Positions 9,362 through 17,870 of a DNA stretch of 64,000 nucleotides are shown here, piece by piece. The stretch comes from DATFVA01 sp963721075. Lineage in GTDB: Bacteria; Bacteroidota; Ignavibacteria; Ignavibacteriales; Ignavibacteriaceae. The notes under the pieces were generated by a model. It saw only the letters and a list, made by a program, of their open reading frames with translations. It was not told where the DNA came from and searched no databases. The stretch covers positions 372,001-436,000 of the forward strand of contig CAVRHV010000005.1 of NCBI GenBank assembly GCA_963721075.1, in the 5' to 3' direction. The position numbers and the translations under genes were made by a program. The first letter of the stretch is position 1; every line of letters begins with the position of its first letter.

Positions 9362-10230
9362 TAAAAAGTAAGTTCTCCCTTAAGAACTGTAACTGCCTTG
9401 CCTGATATATAGAGCTGGTTGTCAGGTTTGTTGTATGAAACCTTAACCCGGCCTCTTCTGCCCATTGTATCTCCCTGTTCAAAAACCAAAGTCAGATTTT
9501 CGGCTTCGGCATCCACAAACCCAAGTTTTCTGAATACCATAAGCATAGGCCCGTTTGTAGATCCCGTAACCGGATCTTCATCTATACCGTAATAAGGAAC
9601 AAAATACCTGCTGTGCGCAAAACTTGAATCGTCTATTGTTTCCAGTGAATAAACTACTACTCCTTCGAATTCATGTTTATCCTCGGTAAGCTTTTTGAGC
9701 TTCTTAAAATCAGGTTTCAGACTTTGCAGTGTCATCAGTGAGTCAACCCTGAAATAAAGGTTCCCGTTATCCAATATTATAAAAGGCGTTTCGTCAGGAA
9801 CGGAGGTTCTCTCCGCACCTACTGCATCAATTATTTCCTCTTTACATCCGGAAAATTCATCAATCTGATAAATAGGAATCTGCATATAATACCAGCCATC
9901 TTTCATGCCGCTGGTTAAGATTCCGCTTTTTGTTTCAAACTTTACAGAAGAATTGTCCTTCATCCTGCCGTTTTCATATAAGAAATGGAGTGAAGCGATA
10001 GTGGCGTGACCGCATAGCTGAACTTCTACTGCCGGGGTGAACCATCGCAGCTTATAATCAGCTTTATCGGAAGAGGAGAGGAATGCGGTTTCTGCAACAT
10101 TCATTTCGCGGGCGATCTTCTGCATCAGTTCAGGAGAAAAGTTTTCAGCAAACATTACCCCCGCAGAATTTCCTTCGAATGAGTTCTCAGTAAATGCATC
10201 TATTTGAAATATTTTATGATTTTTTACCAT
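9361..10230 (-). CDS. PhzF family isomerase-like protein
   Basis: A 289-residue PhzF-fold protein with two similar halves. The start shows the family pattern IFQIDAFTENSFEGNSAGV, and the catalytic-type Glu lies in MNVAETAFL near residue 47. Later motifs are CGHATIASLHFL and DPVTGSTNGPMLMV. PhzF itself isomerises a phenazine precursor; most relatives, including this one, sit outside phenazine clusters and have unknown substrates. Its first 17 bases overlap the end of surE, so the two are very likely translated from one mRNA. Confidence 0.9.
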   Translation of the reverse strand: MVKNHKIFQIDAFTENSFEGNSAGVMFAENFSPELMQKIAREMNVAETAFLSSSDKADYKLRWFTPAVEVQLCGHATIASLHFLYENGRMKDNSSVKFETKSGILTSGMKDGWYYMQIPIYQIDEFSGCKEEIIDAVGAERTSVPDETPFIILDNGNLYFRVDSLMTLQSLKPDFKKLKKLTEDKHEFEGVVVYSLETIDDSSFAHSRYFVPYYGIDEDPVTGSTNGPMLMVFRKLGFVDAEAENLTLVFEQGDTMGRRGRVKVSYNKPDNQLYISGKAVTVLKGELTF

Positions 10231-10993
10231 TAAGGAGATTCTCTATTTTCCAGTTTTTCATTCTTTCGTATGTTTCATAGTCGGTTAAGTCGAAATGGAT
10301 CGGACTAACCGAAACGTAATTTTTTCTTATTGCAGCCTGATCTGTTTCAACTTCAGTATCAACTTCCATAAGACTTCCGGTAAGCCAGTAATAATTCTTA
10401 CCGTAAGGGTCAACGCGCTGTTCGTAAATATCATCCCATTTAGATTTACCCTGACGCGTCAGCTTAATACCGGCTATCATTTCTTCAGGAATGTCGGGTA
10501 CATTTACATTCAGGAGAGTTCCAAGCGGCAGATCTTTTCCTGCCAGCTCACTTGCCAGCAGTTTTGATATTTTTGCTGAAAACCTGAAATCTGATGCCTC
10601 ATGGTTCGTTACCGAGACAGCAATAGAAGGAATATCCATTATTGCGGCCTCGCGTGCCGCTGAGACGGTGCCGGAGTAAATGATATTTATAGCAGTATTA
10701 GACCCATGATTTATCCCCGATACAACCAGGTCGGGAGGCGTTTTCATTATATTTCTTATGCCTATTTTAACACAGTCGGCAGGCGTGCCGCTTACAGCAT
10801 AACCGAAGAAAGTGCCGTTCTTTTTATAGTCAGTTACACGCAGGGGCAGCTGCATAGTTATTGCGTGCCCCACGGCACTTTGCTCTTTAAGCGGCGCCAC
10901 TATAGTTACATCTGCAATTTCGCTGAGTGACTCGGCGAGCGCTGCAATACCCGGAGCTTCAATTCCATCATCATTTGTTACCAGTATTTTCAA
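10214..10993 (-). CDS. surE: 5'/3'-nucleotidase SurE
   Basis: A 259-residue SurE with the N-terminal metal-binding motif MKILVTNDDGIEAPG and the SGINHGSN loop near residue 93. SurE is a cytoplasmic metal-dependent phosphatase that removes 5' or 3' phosphate from nucleotides and is often linked to stationary-phase survival. It is the first gene of the surE-phzF-VWA-comF minus-strand operon. The start ATG at 10993 gives the expected family N-terminus. Upstream lies about 150 bp shared with the divergent pgeF operon. Confidence 0.95.
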   Translation of the reverse strand: MKILVTNDDGIEAPGIAALAESLSEIADVTIVAPLKEQSAVGHAITMQLPLRVTDYKKNGTFFGYAVSGTPADCVKIGIRNIMKTPPDLVVSGINHGSNTAINIIYSGTVSAAREAAIMDIPSIAVSVTNHEASDFRFSAKISKLLASELAGKDLPLGTLLNVNVPDIPEEMIAGIKLTRQGKSKWDDIYEQRVDPYGKNYYWLTGSLMEVDTEVETDQAAIRKNYVSVSPIHFDLTDYETYERMKNWKIENLLNGKKS

Positions 10994-11065
10994 TGTTTTT
11001 CCTTATCAAGATTCAATTAAGTATGCCAATATAACACTTGGCCTATGGATTCTCAATTGAATGAG

Positions 11066-11075
11066 ACAGTACTGT
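11066..11075. repeat. CAGTACTG-core palindrome
   Basis: A perfect 10-bp palindrome (ACAGTACTGT) lies in the surE/pgeF divergent spacer, 68 bp before the pgeF start. A sister palindrome with the same core (GCAGTACTGC) sits just after the end of the same operon at 14769-14778. Its role is unknown; it could be a regulator site or chance. Confidence 0.3.
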
Positions 11076-11142
11076 ACCTAATAATATTTCTATTTTAATT
11101 ATTAAATAACGGGCAAATATTTCTTAAATTTACATTTCTATT

Positions 11143-11875
11143 ATGCTTGTACTAAGACCACATATATTTAAAGGATTTCCGGAAATAATATTTGGTTTCA
11201 GCACCAAATTTGGTCCGGGTTATGAATCGCCCTATTATCTTTAACCTCTCCTTATCCGTTGATGATGATAAAGAAACTGTTATTAATAACCGTAAAATTT
11301 TCTTCAAATCACTCGGTTTAACTCCGGAAAGAGCAGCATTTCAGAAACAGGTACATGGAGATACTATCACCTTTGTTTCTGCACCGGGGAAAGTCGGCGA
11401 ATCGGATGCCATGATTACAAATAAAACAAATATTCCCTTATGCATAAGCACAGCGGACTGTACTTCGATTTTCATATATGATCCGGAAACAAGAGTAATA
11501 GCAGGAATTCATTCCGGCTGGAGAGGAACAGAAAAGAAAATCACCGCAAAAACCTTAGGTCGTATGAAGTCAGAATTCGGTTGTAAAGCTGATAATTTAT
11601 TTGTATATCTTGGACCTTCGGTCAGCCAGGTTAATTATGAAGTAGGAAAAGAAGTGGCAGATCTATTTGAAGAACGCTATGTTGATAAGAAGGATGGTAA
11701 ACTTTACCTGGATGTTTCCACAGCTAATTATGATATGATATTGGATTCAGGCGTACCTCAATCCCAGATACAGAAATCCGGTTTATGCAGTTTTGAGTAC
11801 AAAGAGCTCCTCCATTCTTACAGGAGGGACGGTAAAAAATCCGGCCGTGCACTGGGTGTAATAGCCATCAGATGA
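11143..11875 (+). CDS. pgeF: PgeF/YfiH laccase-domain protein, frameshifted
   Basis: The reading frame starts at ATG 11143 and gives MLVLRPHIFKGFPEI and then IFGFSTKFGPGYESPYYL. It meets a TAA unless one T is dropped from the TTT at 11240-11242. The next frame then continues NLSLSVDDD to the stop at 11875, as in the family. The total is about 244 residues. Likely zinc ligands are visible: His in KQVHGD, Cys in STADC and His in GIHSGWRG. YfiH proteins act as purine nucleoside phosphorylases/adenosine deaminases, and in E. coli the homologue is tied to peptidoglycan editing. It heads a plus-strand operon with folB and folK. The single extra base looks like a sequence error. Confidence 0.88.
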
Positions 11876-11903
11876 TAAAACCCGCTTAATTATTGGAGAA
11901 TTT

Positions 11904-12275
11904 ATGCAGAATATTATAAGAATTAAAAAAGCAACTTTTTACGGATACCATGGGGTTTTATCAGAGGAGCAGACTGTCGGCGGAAAATTTGAAGCAGATG
12001 TAGATCTATATACTGATTTCTCAAAAGCAGCGATAGATGATAACCTTTCCGAAACAATTGATTACCACAAAGTGTACAAATTTATATATAAGCTGGCGCT
12101 GGATGAAAAACACTATCTTATAGAATCACTTGCCACCAAAATTGCCAATGAACTGCTGCTGAACTTCAAGCCTCTTGAGAAGGTATGTGTTCGTGTTAGA
12201 AAAAATAACCCTCCCCTTGGGGGTGTGGTAGACTGTGTTGAAGTTGAAGTAATTAAAGAAAGAAAAGAACTATAA
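11904..12275 (+). CDS. folB: Dihydroneopterin aldolase
   Basis: A 123-residue FolB. It starts IIRIKKATFYGYHGVLSEEQ, with the YGYHG substrate-site motif, and has the IDY..VY segment and the catalytic-type Lys region (KVCVRVRKNNPP). It converts 7,8-dihydroneopterin to 6-hydroxymethyl-dihydropterin and glycolaldehyde in folate synthesis; the enzyme is cytoplasmic and forms rings of subunits. The Shine-Dalgarno TTGGAGAA precedes ATG 11904. folK, the next step of the pathway, follows directly. Confidence 0.95.
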   Translation: MQNIIRIKKATFYGYHGVLSEEQTVGGKFEADVDLYTDFSKAAIDDNLSETIDYHKVYKFIYKLALDEKHYLIESLATKIANELLLNFKPLEKVCVRVRKNNPPLGGVVDCVEVEVIKERKEL

Positions 12276-12289
12276 ATTCCGGAAATAAT

Positions 12290-12788
12290 ATTTCTAGTAT
12301 TGCATATATAGCGCTCGGAACCAATAAGGGAAACAGACAGGAGAATCTTACCAGGGCTGTTGATCTGCTGGAATCAGATTCTGGTTGTACTATTACAGCT
12401 AAATCTTCTGTTTATGAAACAAAACCCTTCGGGAACAAGGATCAGGATAATTTCCTGAATGCTGTGATTGAATTAAGGACGGATTACTGGCTAAAGGAAC
12501 TTTTCCGTCTGCTTAAGCTGGTGGAAGAACAGCTCGGACGCAAGAAGGGGGAGAAGTGGGGACCAAGGGAAATTGATCTGGATTTATTATTTTACAATAA
12601 TGCAATTTATTCGGATCATGAGCTTAAGATACCCCATGAGGGAATTATGAACCGGGATTTCGTTATAGTGCCGTTAAGTGAGATTGCCGGGGATTTTGTG
12701 ATTCCCGAAAAAGGAATGAAAGTTTCAGAGAATCGACCTCGAAAAAATCGAAAAAAATATAATCACTAAAACTGATTACAAATTATAA
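12290..12788 (+). CDS. folK: HPPK, folate pyrophosphokinase; odd start and frameshift
   Basis: FolK transfers pyrophosphate from ATP to 6-hydroxymethyl-dihydropterin. The frame contains IAYIALGTNKGNRQENL, SSVYETKPFG, the catalytic WGPREIDLDLLFY and VPLSEIAGDF. No ATG, GTG or TTG lies between the last upstream stop (12254) and the conserved N-terminus, so an ATT at 12290 or 12299 is the only fitting start; GGAAAT at 12281 could serve as Shine-Dalgarno. Near the end the frame breaks at 12731. Dropping one A restores SEIDLEKIEKNIITKTDYKL and a stop at 12786-12788 that overlaps the next ATG as TAATG, as expected for coupled genes. Corrected length is about 165 residues. Confidence 0.85.
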
Positions 12789-13459
12789 TGGTAAAACAAT
12801 CAATCGATAATCCTGATGTTAAATATATAGCCATCGAAGGGGTAATAGGAGCAGGAAAAACCTCACTTGCAAAAAAAATAAGTGATAAACTTAATGCAGA
12901 ACTTATACTTGAGCAGTTCGAAGCAAACCCGTTTCTTGAAAAATTTTATTCCGATCGCAAGCGTTACGCATTTCAGACACAGATGTTTTTTCTGATAAAC
13001 CGGTTCAAACAGCAGGAAGAGCTTAACCAGGAGAACCTATTTACCGAACACATAGTGAGCGATTATGTGTTTGATAAAGACCGGATTTTTGCTTACTTAA
13101 ACTTAAATGGTGAGGAGTTGAAGCTGTATGAAAGCATATTTCCACTGCTTTCCCGAAGTTTAAGAAAGCCTGACCTTGTGGTGTTTCTTCAATCCAGCGT
13201 TGACAGACTTATGTTTAATATTAAAAAAAGAAGCAGGAAAATTGAAAGAAACCTGACGAGAAGCTATATAGAGGAACTAAGCGATGCTTATACTCACTTC
13301 TTCTTCAGGTATTCCAACACACCTCTTCTGATTGTCAACTCTACGGAAATTGATTTTGTAAACAATGATCAGGATTTTAATGAATTATTTAAGCAGATAT
13401 TCAGAAAGGATAGAGGCGTAAAGGAGTACTTTAAGCCCGAATCGAAGAGGATAGAATGA
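12788..13459 (+). CDS. Deoxynucleoside kinase family protein
   Basis: A 223-residue P-loop kinase of the deoxyadenosine/deoxyguanosine kinase family. Walker A is EGVIGAGKTS at about residues 17-26. ERS/DRY-type residues lie in EHIVSDYVFDKDRIFA, and a lid-like stretch KKRSRKIERN is near 150. It phosphorylates deoxynucleosides to monophosphates for salvage. In Bacteroidota-like genomes this gene often sits next to folK, as here. The start overlaps the corrected folK stop, and the stop overlaps the next start as ATGA, so the genes are translationally coupled. Confidence 0.88.
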   Translation: MVKQSIDNPDVKYIAIEGVIGAGKTSLAKKISDKLNAELILEQFEANPFLEKFYSDRKRYAFQTQMFFLINRFKQQEELNQENLFTEHIVSDYVFDKDRIFAYLNLNGEELKLYESIFPLLSRSLRKPDLVVFLQSSVDRLMFNIKKRSRKIERNLTRSYIEELSDAYTHFFFRYSNTPLLIVNSTEIDFVNNDQDFNELFKQIFRKDRGVKEYFKPESKRIE

Positions 13460-13660
13460 GTATGATCAGATTAATTTTATTTTTTGTTTTATTTTATGTT
13501 ATATATTTCGTTCTGAAGTTGTTTATTACCTACTTCAGATTAGGCTCGAAAAACAAAGCGCGATTTTAAGAAAGATAGAAAACCCGAAAGTAAATATGAG
13601 AATGTTGAAGAAGCAGAGTTTACCGAGATAAAAAAGAAAGATGAGAACGATAAAAATTAA
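13456..13660 (+). CDS. Small single-helix membrane protein, frameshifted
   Basis: ATG 13456 overlaps the kinase stop. The frame gives MSMIRLILFFVLFYVIYFVL, one membrane helix, then a basic segment. It stops at 13567 unless one base near 13558 is dropped. The frame then continues RDFKKDRKPESKYENVEEAEFTE to a stop at 13658-13660, for about 67 residues. The plan (N-terminal helix, Lys/Glu-rich cytoplasmic tail) resembles the DUF4834 proteins found beside similar genes in Bacteroidota; that family link is tentative. The function is unknown. Confidence 0.6.
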
Positions 13661-13664
13661 CTAA

Positions 13665-14762
13665 ATGGCAAAACAAAACTTCATTTCATCTGCTCTTTAT
13701 AATATCTTCCAAAAGTCTCTTTCTGTTCCGGAGAATAAAAGTACCGATCTGGGTAGTCCTAAAAGATTTCTGATAGTCAGGCAGCATAACCAGCTCGGTG
13801 ACCTTCTGGCGGGCGTTTCCGTATTCAGGGCGATTAAGGAAAAGTATCCCGATAGTCATATTACTCTTATTGTCAGTCCTTTTAATTACCCCGGGATGAT
13901 AAAAAACAAATTCCTCGACAGGATTTTTATTTTCGATAAAAAGAAGCTCTACAACCCTTATTATTTTTCAAGGTTCATCAGCCTGTTGAAGGAAGGGTAT
14001 GATGTAACACTGGTTCCGGTTACGGTTTCAATATCATTTACCAGCAACCTTATTGCAAGACTATCCAGAGCTAAAATCAGGATCGGGGCAAAGAGCCTTG
14101 ATGGTAAAAAAAACGACAGTGCTTTTTTCTTTGACAGAAGAGTGGAAATTGATTGGCGGAAACATCCGGATTCAAACGTTTCCGAGAGAAGTCTTGATAT
14201 AATAAGACCCTTCGGCATCACAACAAACGACTACAGGTCGGAAATCACATTTGATGAAAATGATCTGAAGGCTGCCAGGAAGTTTATTGAGTCATTCCGA
14301 AACAGCAATAACAACCTTCTGATGGGTCTTCACGTTGGAGCAGGCAAACCTCAGAACCGCTGGTCACTTTACAAATATTCAGCTCTTATCCAAAGGCTGA
14401 AAGAAAATTATAAGGCCGATTTATATCTGACCGGAAGCTCAGGCGATCGTGAAGAAATAAAATTTGTTACCGAAAACGTTCCTTTCAAGCTTCCTGTCTT
14501 CATTAACAGAAAAATTCCTGAAGTTGCGGCGTTAATTTCTTTATCTGATTTGTTTATTTCTAATGATACCGGAATAATGCATGTGGCTGGTACAACTAAA
14601 ACTCCTCAAATCTCTATATTCGGACCTACAAATCCCCTCAACTGGGCTCCGATAGGTGAGAATAAAGTCTATATCAGGAAATCCGACCTGATAGACGACA
14701 TCGCTGTAGAAGACGTTTTTAAATTATGCGTCCATTTTTTTCCTGCCAGAGGGAACGGTTAA
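13665..14762 (+). CDS. Glycosyltransferase family 9
   Basis: A 365-residue GT9 protein of the ADP-heptose:LPS heptosyltransferase type. The N-terminal half shows FLIVRQHNQLGDLLAGVSVFRAI. The C-terminal nucleotide-sugar half shows LHVGAGKPQNRWSLYKYSALIQ and the ISNDTGIMHVAGTTKTPQISIFGPTNP region characteristic of the family. It probably adds a sugar to lipopolysaccharide core or another envelope glycan at the cytoplasmic face of the inner membrane; donor and acceptor cannot be read from sequence. It is the last gene of the pgeF-folB-folK operon, five bases after the small membrane protein. Confidence 0.87.
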   Translation: MAKQNFISSALYNIFQKSLSVPENKSTDLGSPKRFLIVRQHNQLGDLLAGVSVFRAIKEKYPDSHITLIVSPFNYPGMIKNKFLDRIFIFDKKKLYNPYYFSRFISLLKEGYDVTLVPVTVSISFTSNLIARLSRAKIRIGAKSLDGKKNDSAFFFDRRVEIDWRKHPDSNVSERSLDIIRPFGITTNDYRSEITFDENDLKAARKFIESFRNSNNNLLMGLHVGAGKPQNRWSLYKYSALIQRLKENYKADLYLTGSSGDREEIKFVTENVPFKLPVFINRKIPEVAALISLSDLFISNDTGIMHVAGTTKTPQISIFGPTNPLNWAPIGENKVYIRKSDLIDDIAVEDVFKLCVHFFPARGNG

Positions 14763-14768
14763 ATTAAA

Positions 14769-14790
14769 GCAGTACTGCAGTGAAAACTGC
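14769..14790 (+). terminator. Terminator-like hairpin after the GT9 gene
   Basis: Just after the GT9 stop a GCAGT stem pairs with ACTGC around a GAAA tetraloop (14777-14790). It overlaps the GCAGTACTGC palindrome at 14769-14778. There is no T run, so it may protect the mRNA 3' end rather than terminate by itself. Confidence 0.4.
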
Positions 14791-15135
14791 CTATTGAACT
14801 TCCGCGTCTACAAAAGCCGATATCAATACTTTTCAATACTGATCATCTATTGTCATACTGTTATAAATGATAAGTACTTAAGAACGCTTCATTTCGGCCT
14901 GACTGTTTCAATATTTCATTTCAGTTTAAAATCAGACAAAGCCCATAAACCGTATATTGAACGGTAACTAAAGCAGGACTAAAACTGTCTCCCGTTGCCT
15001 CCTTCCGCAGGAAAAAGATCATACTTCACCGGTATCTTCCTTAGATTATCCATCTTTTAGTCATTTCCATTATGATTAAGTAACTTTTAATATATTTACA
15101 CCCTTTATATATTTGTATTCTATAACAGGAAACGA
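14791..15135. other. Intergenic region before lepA, no gene seen
   Basis: About 345 bp without a supported gene. The two small reading frames opposite the lepA start are shadows of lepA. A TATATTTG at 15108-15115 fits the Bacteroidota -7 promoter pattern TAnnTTTG and lies 20 bp before the lepA ATG, but no clear -33 TTG was found at the right distance. Confidence 0.4.
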
Positions 15136-16929
15136 ATGATCAACATAAGAAACTTTTGCATTGTTGCACACATAGACCATGGTAAGTCTACTATAGCCGA
15201 CTGTATTCTCGAAAGGACAGGGGCAGTAACAGAACGTGAGGCCAAGGCCCAGGTACTTGATGACCTTGAGCTTGAAAGGGAGAGGGGTATCACGATAAAA
15301 TCCCATGCCATCCAGATGCATTTCAAAGCTAAGGACAATAATGATTACGTATTTAACCTGATAGACACCCCGGGGCATGTCGATTTCTCTTATGAAGTGT
15401 CGAGATCGCTCGCAGCCTGCGAAGGAGCTGTTCTTGTAGTGGATGCTGCGCAGGGTGTAGAGGCACAGACTATCAGTAATCTTTATCTCTCCATTGAGGC
15501 GGGACTTGAGATTATTCCGGTAATCAATAAAATTGATCTTCCGAGCGCTGAAATTGATAAGGTGAAAAATCAGATAATAGATCTGATAGGGTGCGAAGAC
15601 GATGAGATTTTGCTGGTTAGCGCAAAAACCAAAACGGGAATAGATGAACTGCTGGAAAGAATTGTAACTAAAATTCCCCCGCCGAAAGGTGATCCCGATG
15701 CACCTCTACAGGCTCTGATATTTGATTCAATATTCGACGCTTACAGGGGTGCAATTGCATATATAAGGATATTTAACGGCCGGGTTAAAACAGGCGATAA
15801 GATAAAATTTTTTGCTACAAAGAACGAACACGAAGCTGAAGAGATCGGCGTACTGGGATTGAGAAAAGTTAAAGCAGATCAGCTTGAAGCCGGTAATGTC
15901 GGTTACCTGATAGCAGGAATTAAAGATGTTCACGATACTAAAGTAGGCGATACAGTCACTCTGGCTAAAGGAGGCGCAGCGAAACCCCTTCCCGGCTATA
16001 AAGATGTTAAACCAATGGTATACAGCGGGCTTTATCCAACCCTATCAGACGATTTTGAAGATCTGAGGGATGCACTGGAGAAATTCAAACTGAACGATTC
16101 GGCGCTGGTTTACCAGCCTGAAACCTCAGCTGCGCTTGGGTTCGGATTCAGATGCGGATTCCTGGGAATGCTGCACATGGAGATCGTCCAGGAGAGATTA
16201 TTACGGGAATATGATCAATCAATAATCACTACACTTCCAAACGTTGAATATATTGTATATAACAAGAAAAATGAAGAAATTATAGTAGACAATCCTGCAG
16301 AGATGCCCCCGATAGGCGAAATTGAAAGGATTGAAGAGCCGTTTATTAAGGCTCAGATAGTTTGTCCAAGTGAATATGTTGGCAACATAATGAAGCTTGC
16401 TATGGATAAAAGAGGGATCTATAAAAATACTACGTATATCGATCCGACCAGGGCCGATCTGCAGTTTGAATTCCCTCTTTCAGAAATTATCTTCGATTTT
16501 TATGACAAGCTGAAATCATCTACCAGAGGATATGCATCATTCGATTATGAATACATCGGATATCGGGAATCAGATCTTGTTAAACTCGATATTATGCTGA
16601 ACGGTGAACCCGTTGATGCATTATCAATGATCGTGCACAAGGATAAATCATATGACTGGGGTAGAAAGGTCTGCAGTAAATTAAAAGATCTTATTCCCAG
16701 ACAGTTATTTGAAATTTCAATACAAGCAGCAATTGGCACTAAAGTAATATCCAAGTCTGTTGTAAAAGCACTCCGGAAAAATGTACTTGCTAAATGCTAT
16801 GGCGGGGATATTACAAGAAAAAGAAAATTACTTGAAAAACAAAAAGAGGGAAAAAGAAGGATGAAACAGGTCGGAAATGTTGAAATTCCTCAGGAGGCTT
16901 TCCTTGCGGTACTGCAGATTGATGAATAA
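15136..16929 (+). CDS. lepA: Elongation factor 4 (LepA)
   Basis: A 597-residue translational GTPase. G1 is AHIDHGKST near residue 11, G2 the RGITIKSHA region, G3 DTPGH near 76 and G4 NKID near 131. The EF4-specific C-terminal domain ends in GGDITRKRKLLEKQKEGKRR..MKQVGNVEIPQEAFLAVL. EF4 back-translocates or remodels stalled ribosomes under stress. It is full length, unbroken, and followed 17 bp later by lepB, the classic lepA-lepB order. The ATG at 15136 has AGGAAA upstream. Confidence 0.97.
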   Translation: MINIRNFCIVAHIDHGKSTIADCILERTGAVTEREAKAQVLDDLELERERGITIKSHAIQMHFKAKDNNDYVFNLIDTPGHVDFSYEVSRSLAACEGAVLVVDAAQGVEAQTISNLYLSIEAGLEIIPVINKIDLPSAEIDKVKNQIIDLIGCEDDEILLVSAKTKTGIDELLERIVTKIPPPKGDPDAPLQALIFDSIFDAYRGAIAYIRIFNGRVKTGDKIKFFATKNEHEAEEIGVLGLRKVKADQLEAGNVGYLIAGIKDVHDTKVGDTVTLAKGGAAKPLPGYKDVKPMVYSGLYPTLSDDFEDLRDALEKFKLNDSALVYQPETSAALGFGFRCGFLGMLHMEIVQERLLREYDQSIITTLPNVEYIVYNKKNEEIIVDNPAEMPPIGEIERIEEPFIKAQIVCPSEYVGNIMKLAMDKRGIYKNTTYIDPTRADLQFEFPLSEIIFDFYDKLKSSTRGYASFDYEYIGYRESDLVKLDIMLNGEPVDALSMIVHKDKSYDWGRKVCSKLKDLIPRQLFEISIQAAIGTKVISKSVVKALRKNVLAKCYGGDITRKRKLLEKQKEGKRRMKQVGNVEIPQEAFLAVLQIDE

Positions 16930-16946
16930 TAAAAAGAAGGCATTAC

Positions 16947-17870
16947 TTGTTTAATCCTTCTCAAAATACGGTCTATACCGAAGCTCCTCCTCCGCAGTAT
17001 ACTCCGCGGAAAAAAAGATCCAGGTTCGGTACTATCATCAGGATTTTTTTAATTGTCCTGATCGCTGCAATCATTATTAAGTCATTCTTTATTGATGCAT
17101 TCAGGATCCCCACCGGTTCTATGGAAAATACTTTGCTGGTAGGGGATAATATTCTTGTAAGCAAGGTTGCATATGACTTCCACACGCCGCGCTATATTCC
17201 TTTTACAGGAATATCCATTCCTTCTGCCGATCTCTTTTCTGTTTCTGATCCGGAAAGAGGGGATGTTATTGTCTTTAAGTATCCCTATGGATCTGAACTT
17301 CCTGATAAAAACAGTATAAACCTGGTTAAAAGGATTGAAGCTCTTCCAGGTGATACCATCCAGATAAAGAAACAGGAAGTTTTTATTAACGGACAACCCC
17401 AGCCTTTCCCGTTCGCAGTTAAAATCGACCGCAACAACAGGATGGAACCGGGTATTCCTGAACCAGGAATTTTTCCCGATGATAGTGCATGGAATAAAGA
17501 TAATTACGGACCTATTGTAGTGCCTAAAAAAGGCGATCTGATTGATCTTACTCCTCAGAATGCACGTTTCTGGAAACCGATCATTGACAGGGAACTTGGA
17601 AAAAATACACTGAGCGTTGAAGGTACAGTTATTACTATTGAAGGACAGCCTGTTCATGGTTATACTCTTACCAAAGATTATTACTTTGTTTTAGGTGATA
17701 ACCGTGAAAACAGTATGGACAGCCGGTACTGGGGATTTGTCTCCAGGGATATGATCATTGGTGAGGCGTTCATCATATATTGGTCGTGGGATCCATACGT
17801 ACCAAACCGGAAGTTCTACAATATTGTGGAACCGATAAGATTTGACCGGTTATTTAAATCAATCAGATGA
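16947..17870 (+). CDS. lepB: Signal peptidase I
   Basis: A 307-residue leader peptidase. A proline-rich cytoplasmic start is followed by one membrane helix (about residues 28-49). The catalytic Ser is in the box FRIPTGSMENTLLVGD near 57, the catalytic Lys in NLVKRIEALPGD near 129, and LGDNRENSMDSRYWGFV near 250. It cleaves signal peptides from exported proteins on the outer face of the inner membrane; many secreted products encoded in this window would need it. The start is TTG 16947. The stop overlaps the following subtilase start (ATGA), so the three genes from lepA appear to form one operon. Confidence 0.95.
   Translation: MFNPSQNTVYTEAPPPQYTPRKKRSRFGTIIRIFLIVLIAAIIIKSFFIDAFRIPTGSMENTLLVGDNILVSKVAYDFHTPRYIPFTGISIPSADLFSVSDPERGDVIVFKYPYGSELPDKNSINLVKRIEALPGDTIQIKKQEVFINGQPQPFPFAVKIDRNNRMEPGIPEPGIFPDDSAWNKDNYGPIVVPKKGDLIDLTPQNARFWKPIIDRELGKNTLSVEGTVITIEGQPVHGYTLTKDYYFVLGDNRENSMDSRYWGFVSRDMIIGEAFIIYWSWDPYVPNRKFYNIVEPIRFDRLFKSIR

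Noticed and set aside
17082..17657. 191-codon ORF opposite lepB
   Set aside because: It lies inside lepB, which has all catalytic motifs; its own sequence shows no domain.
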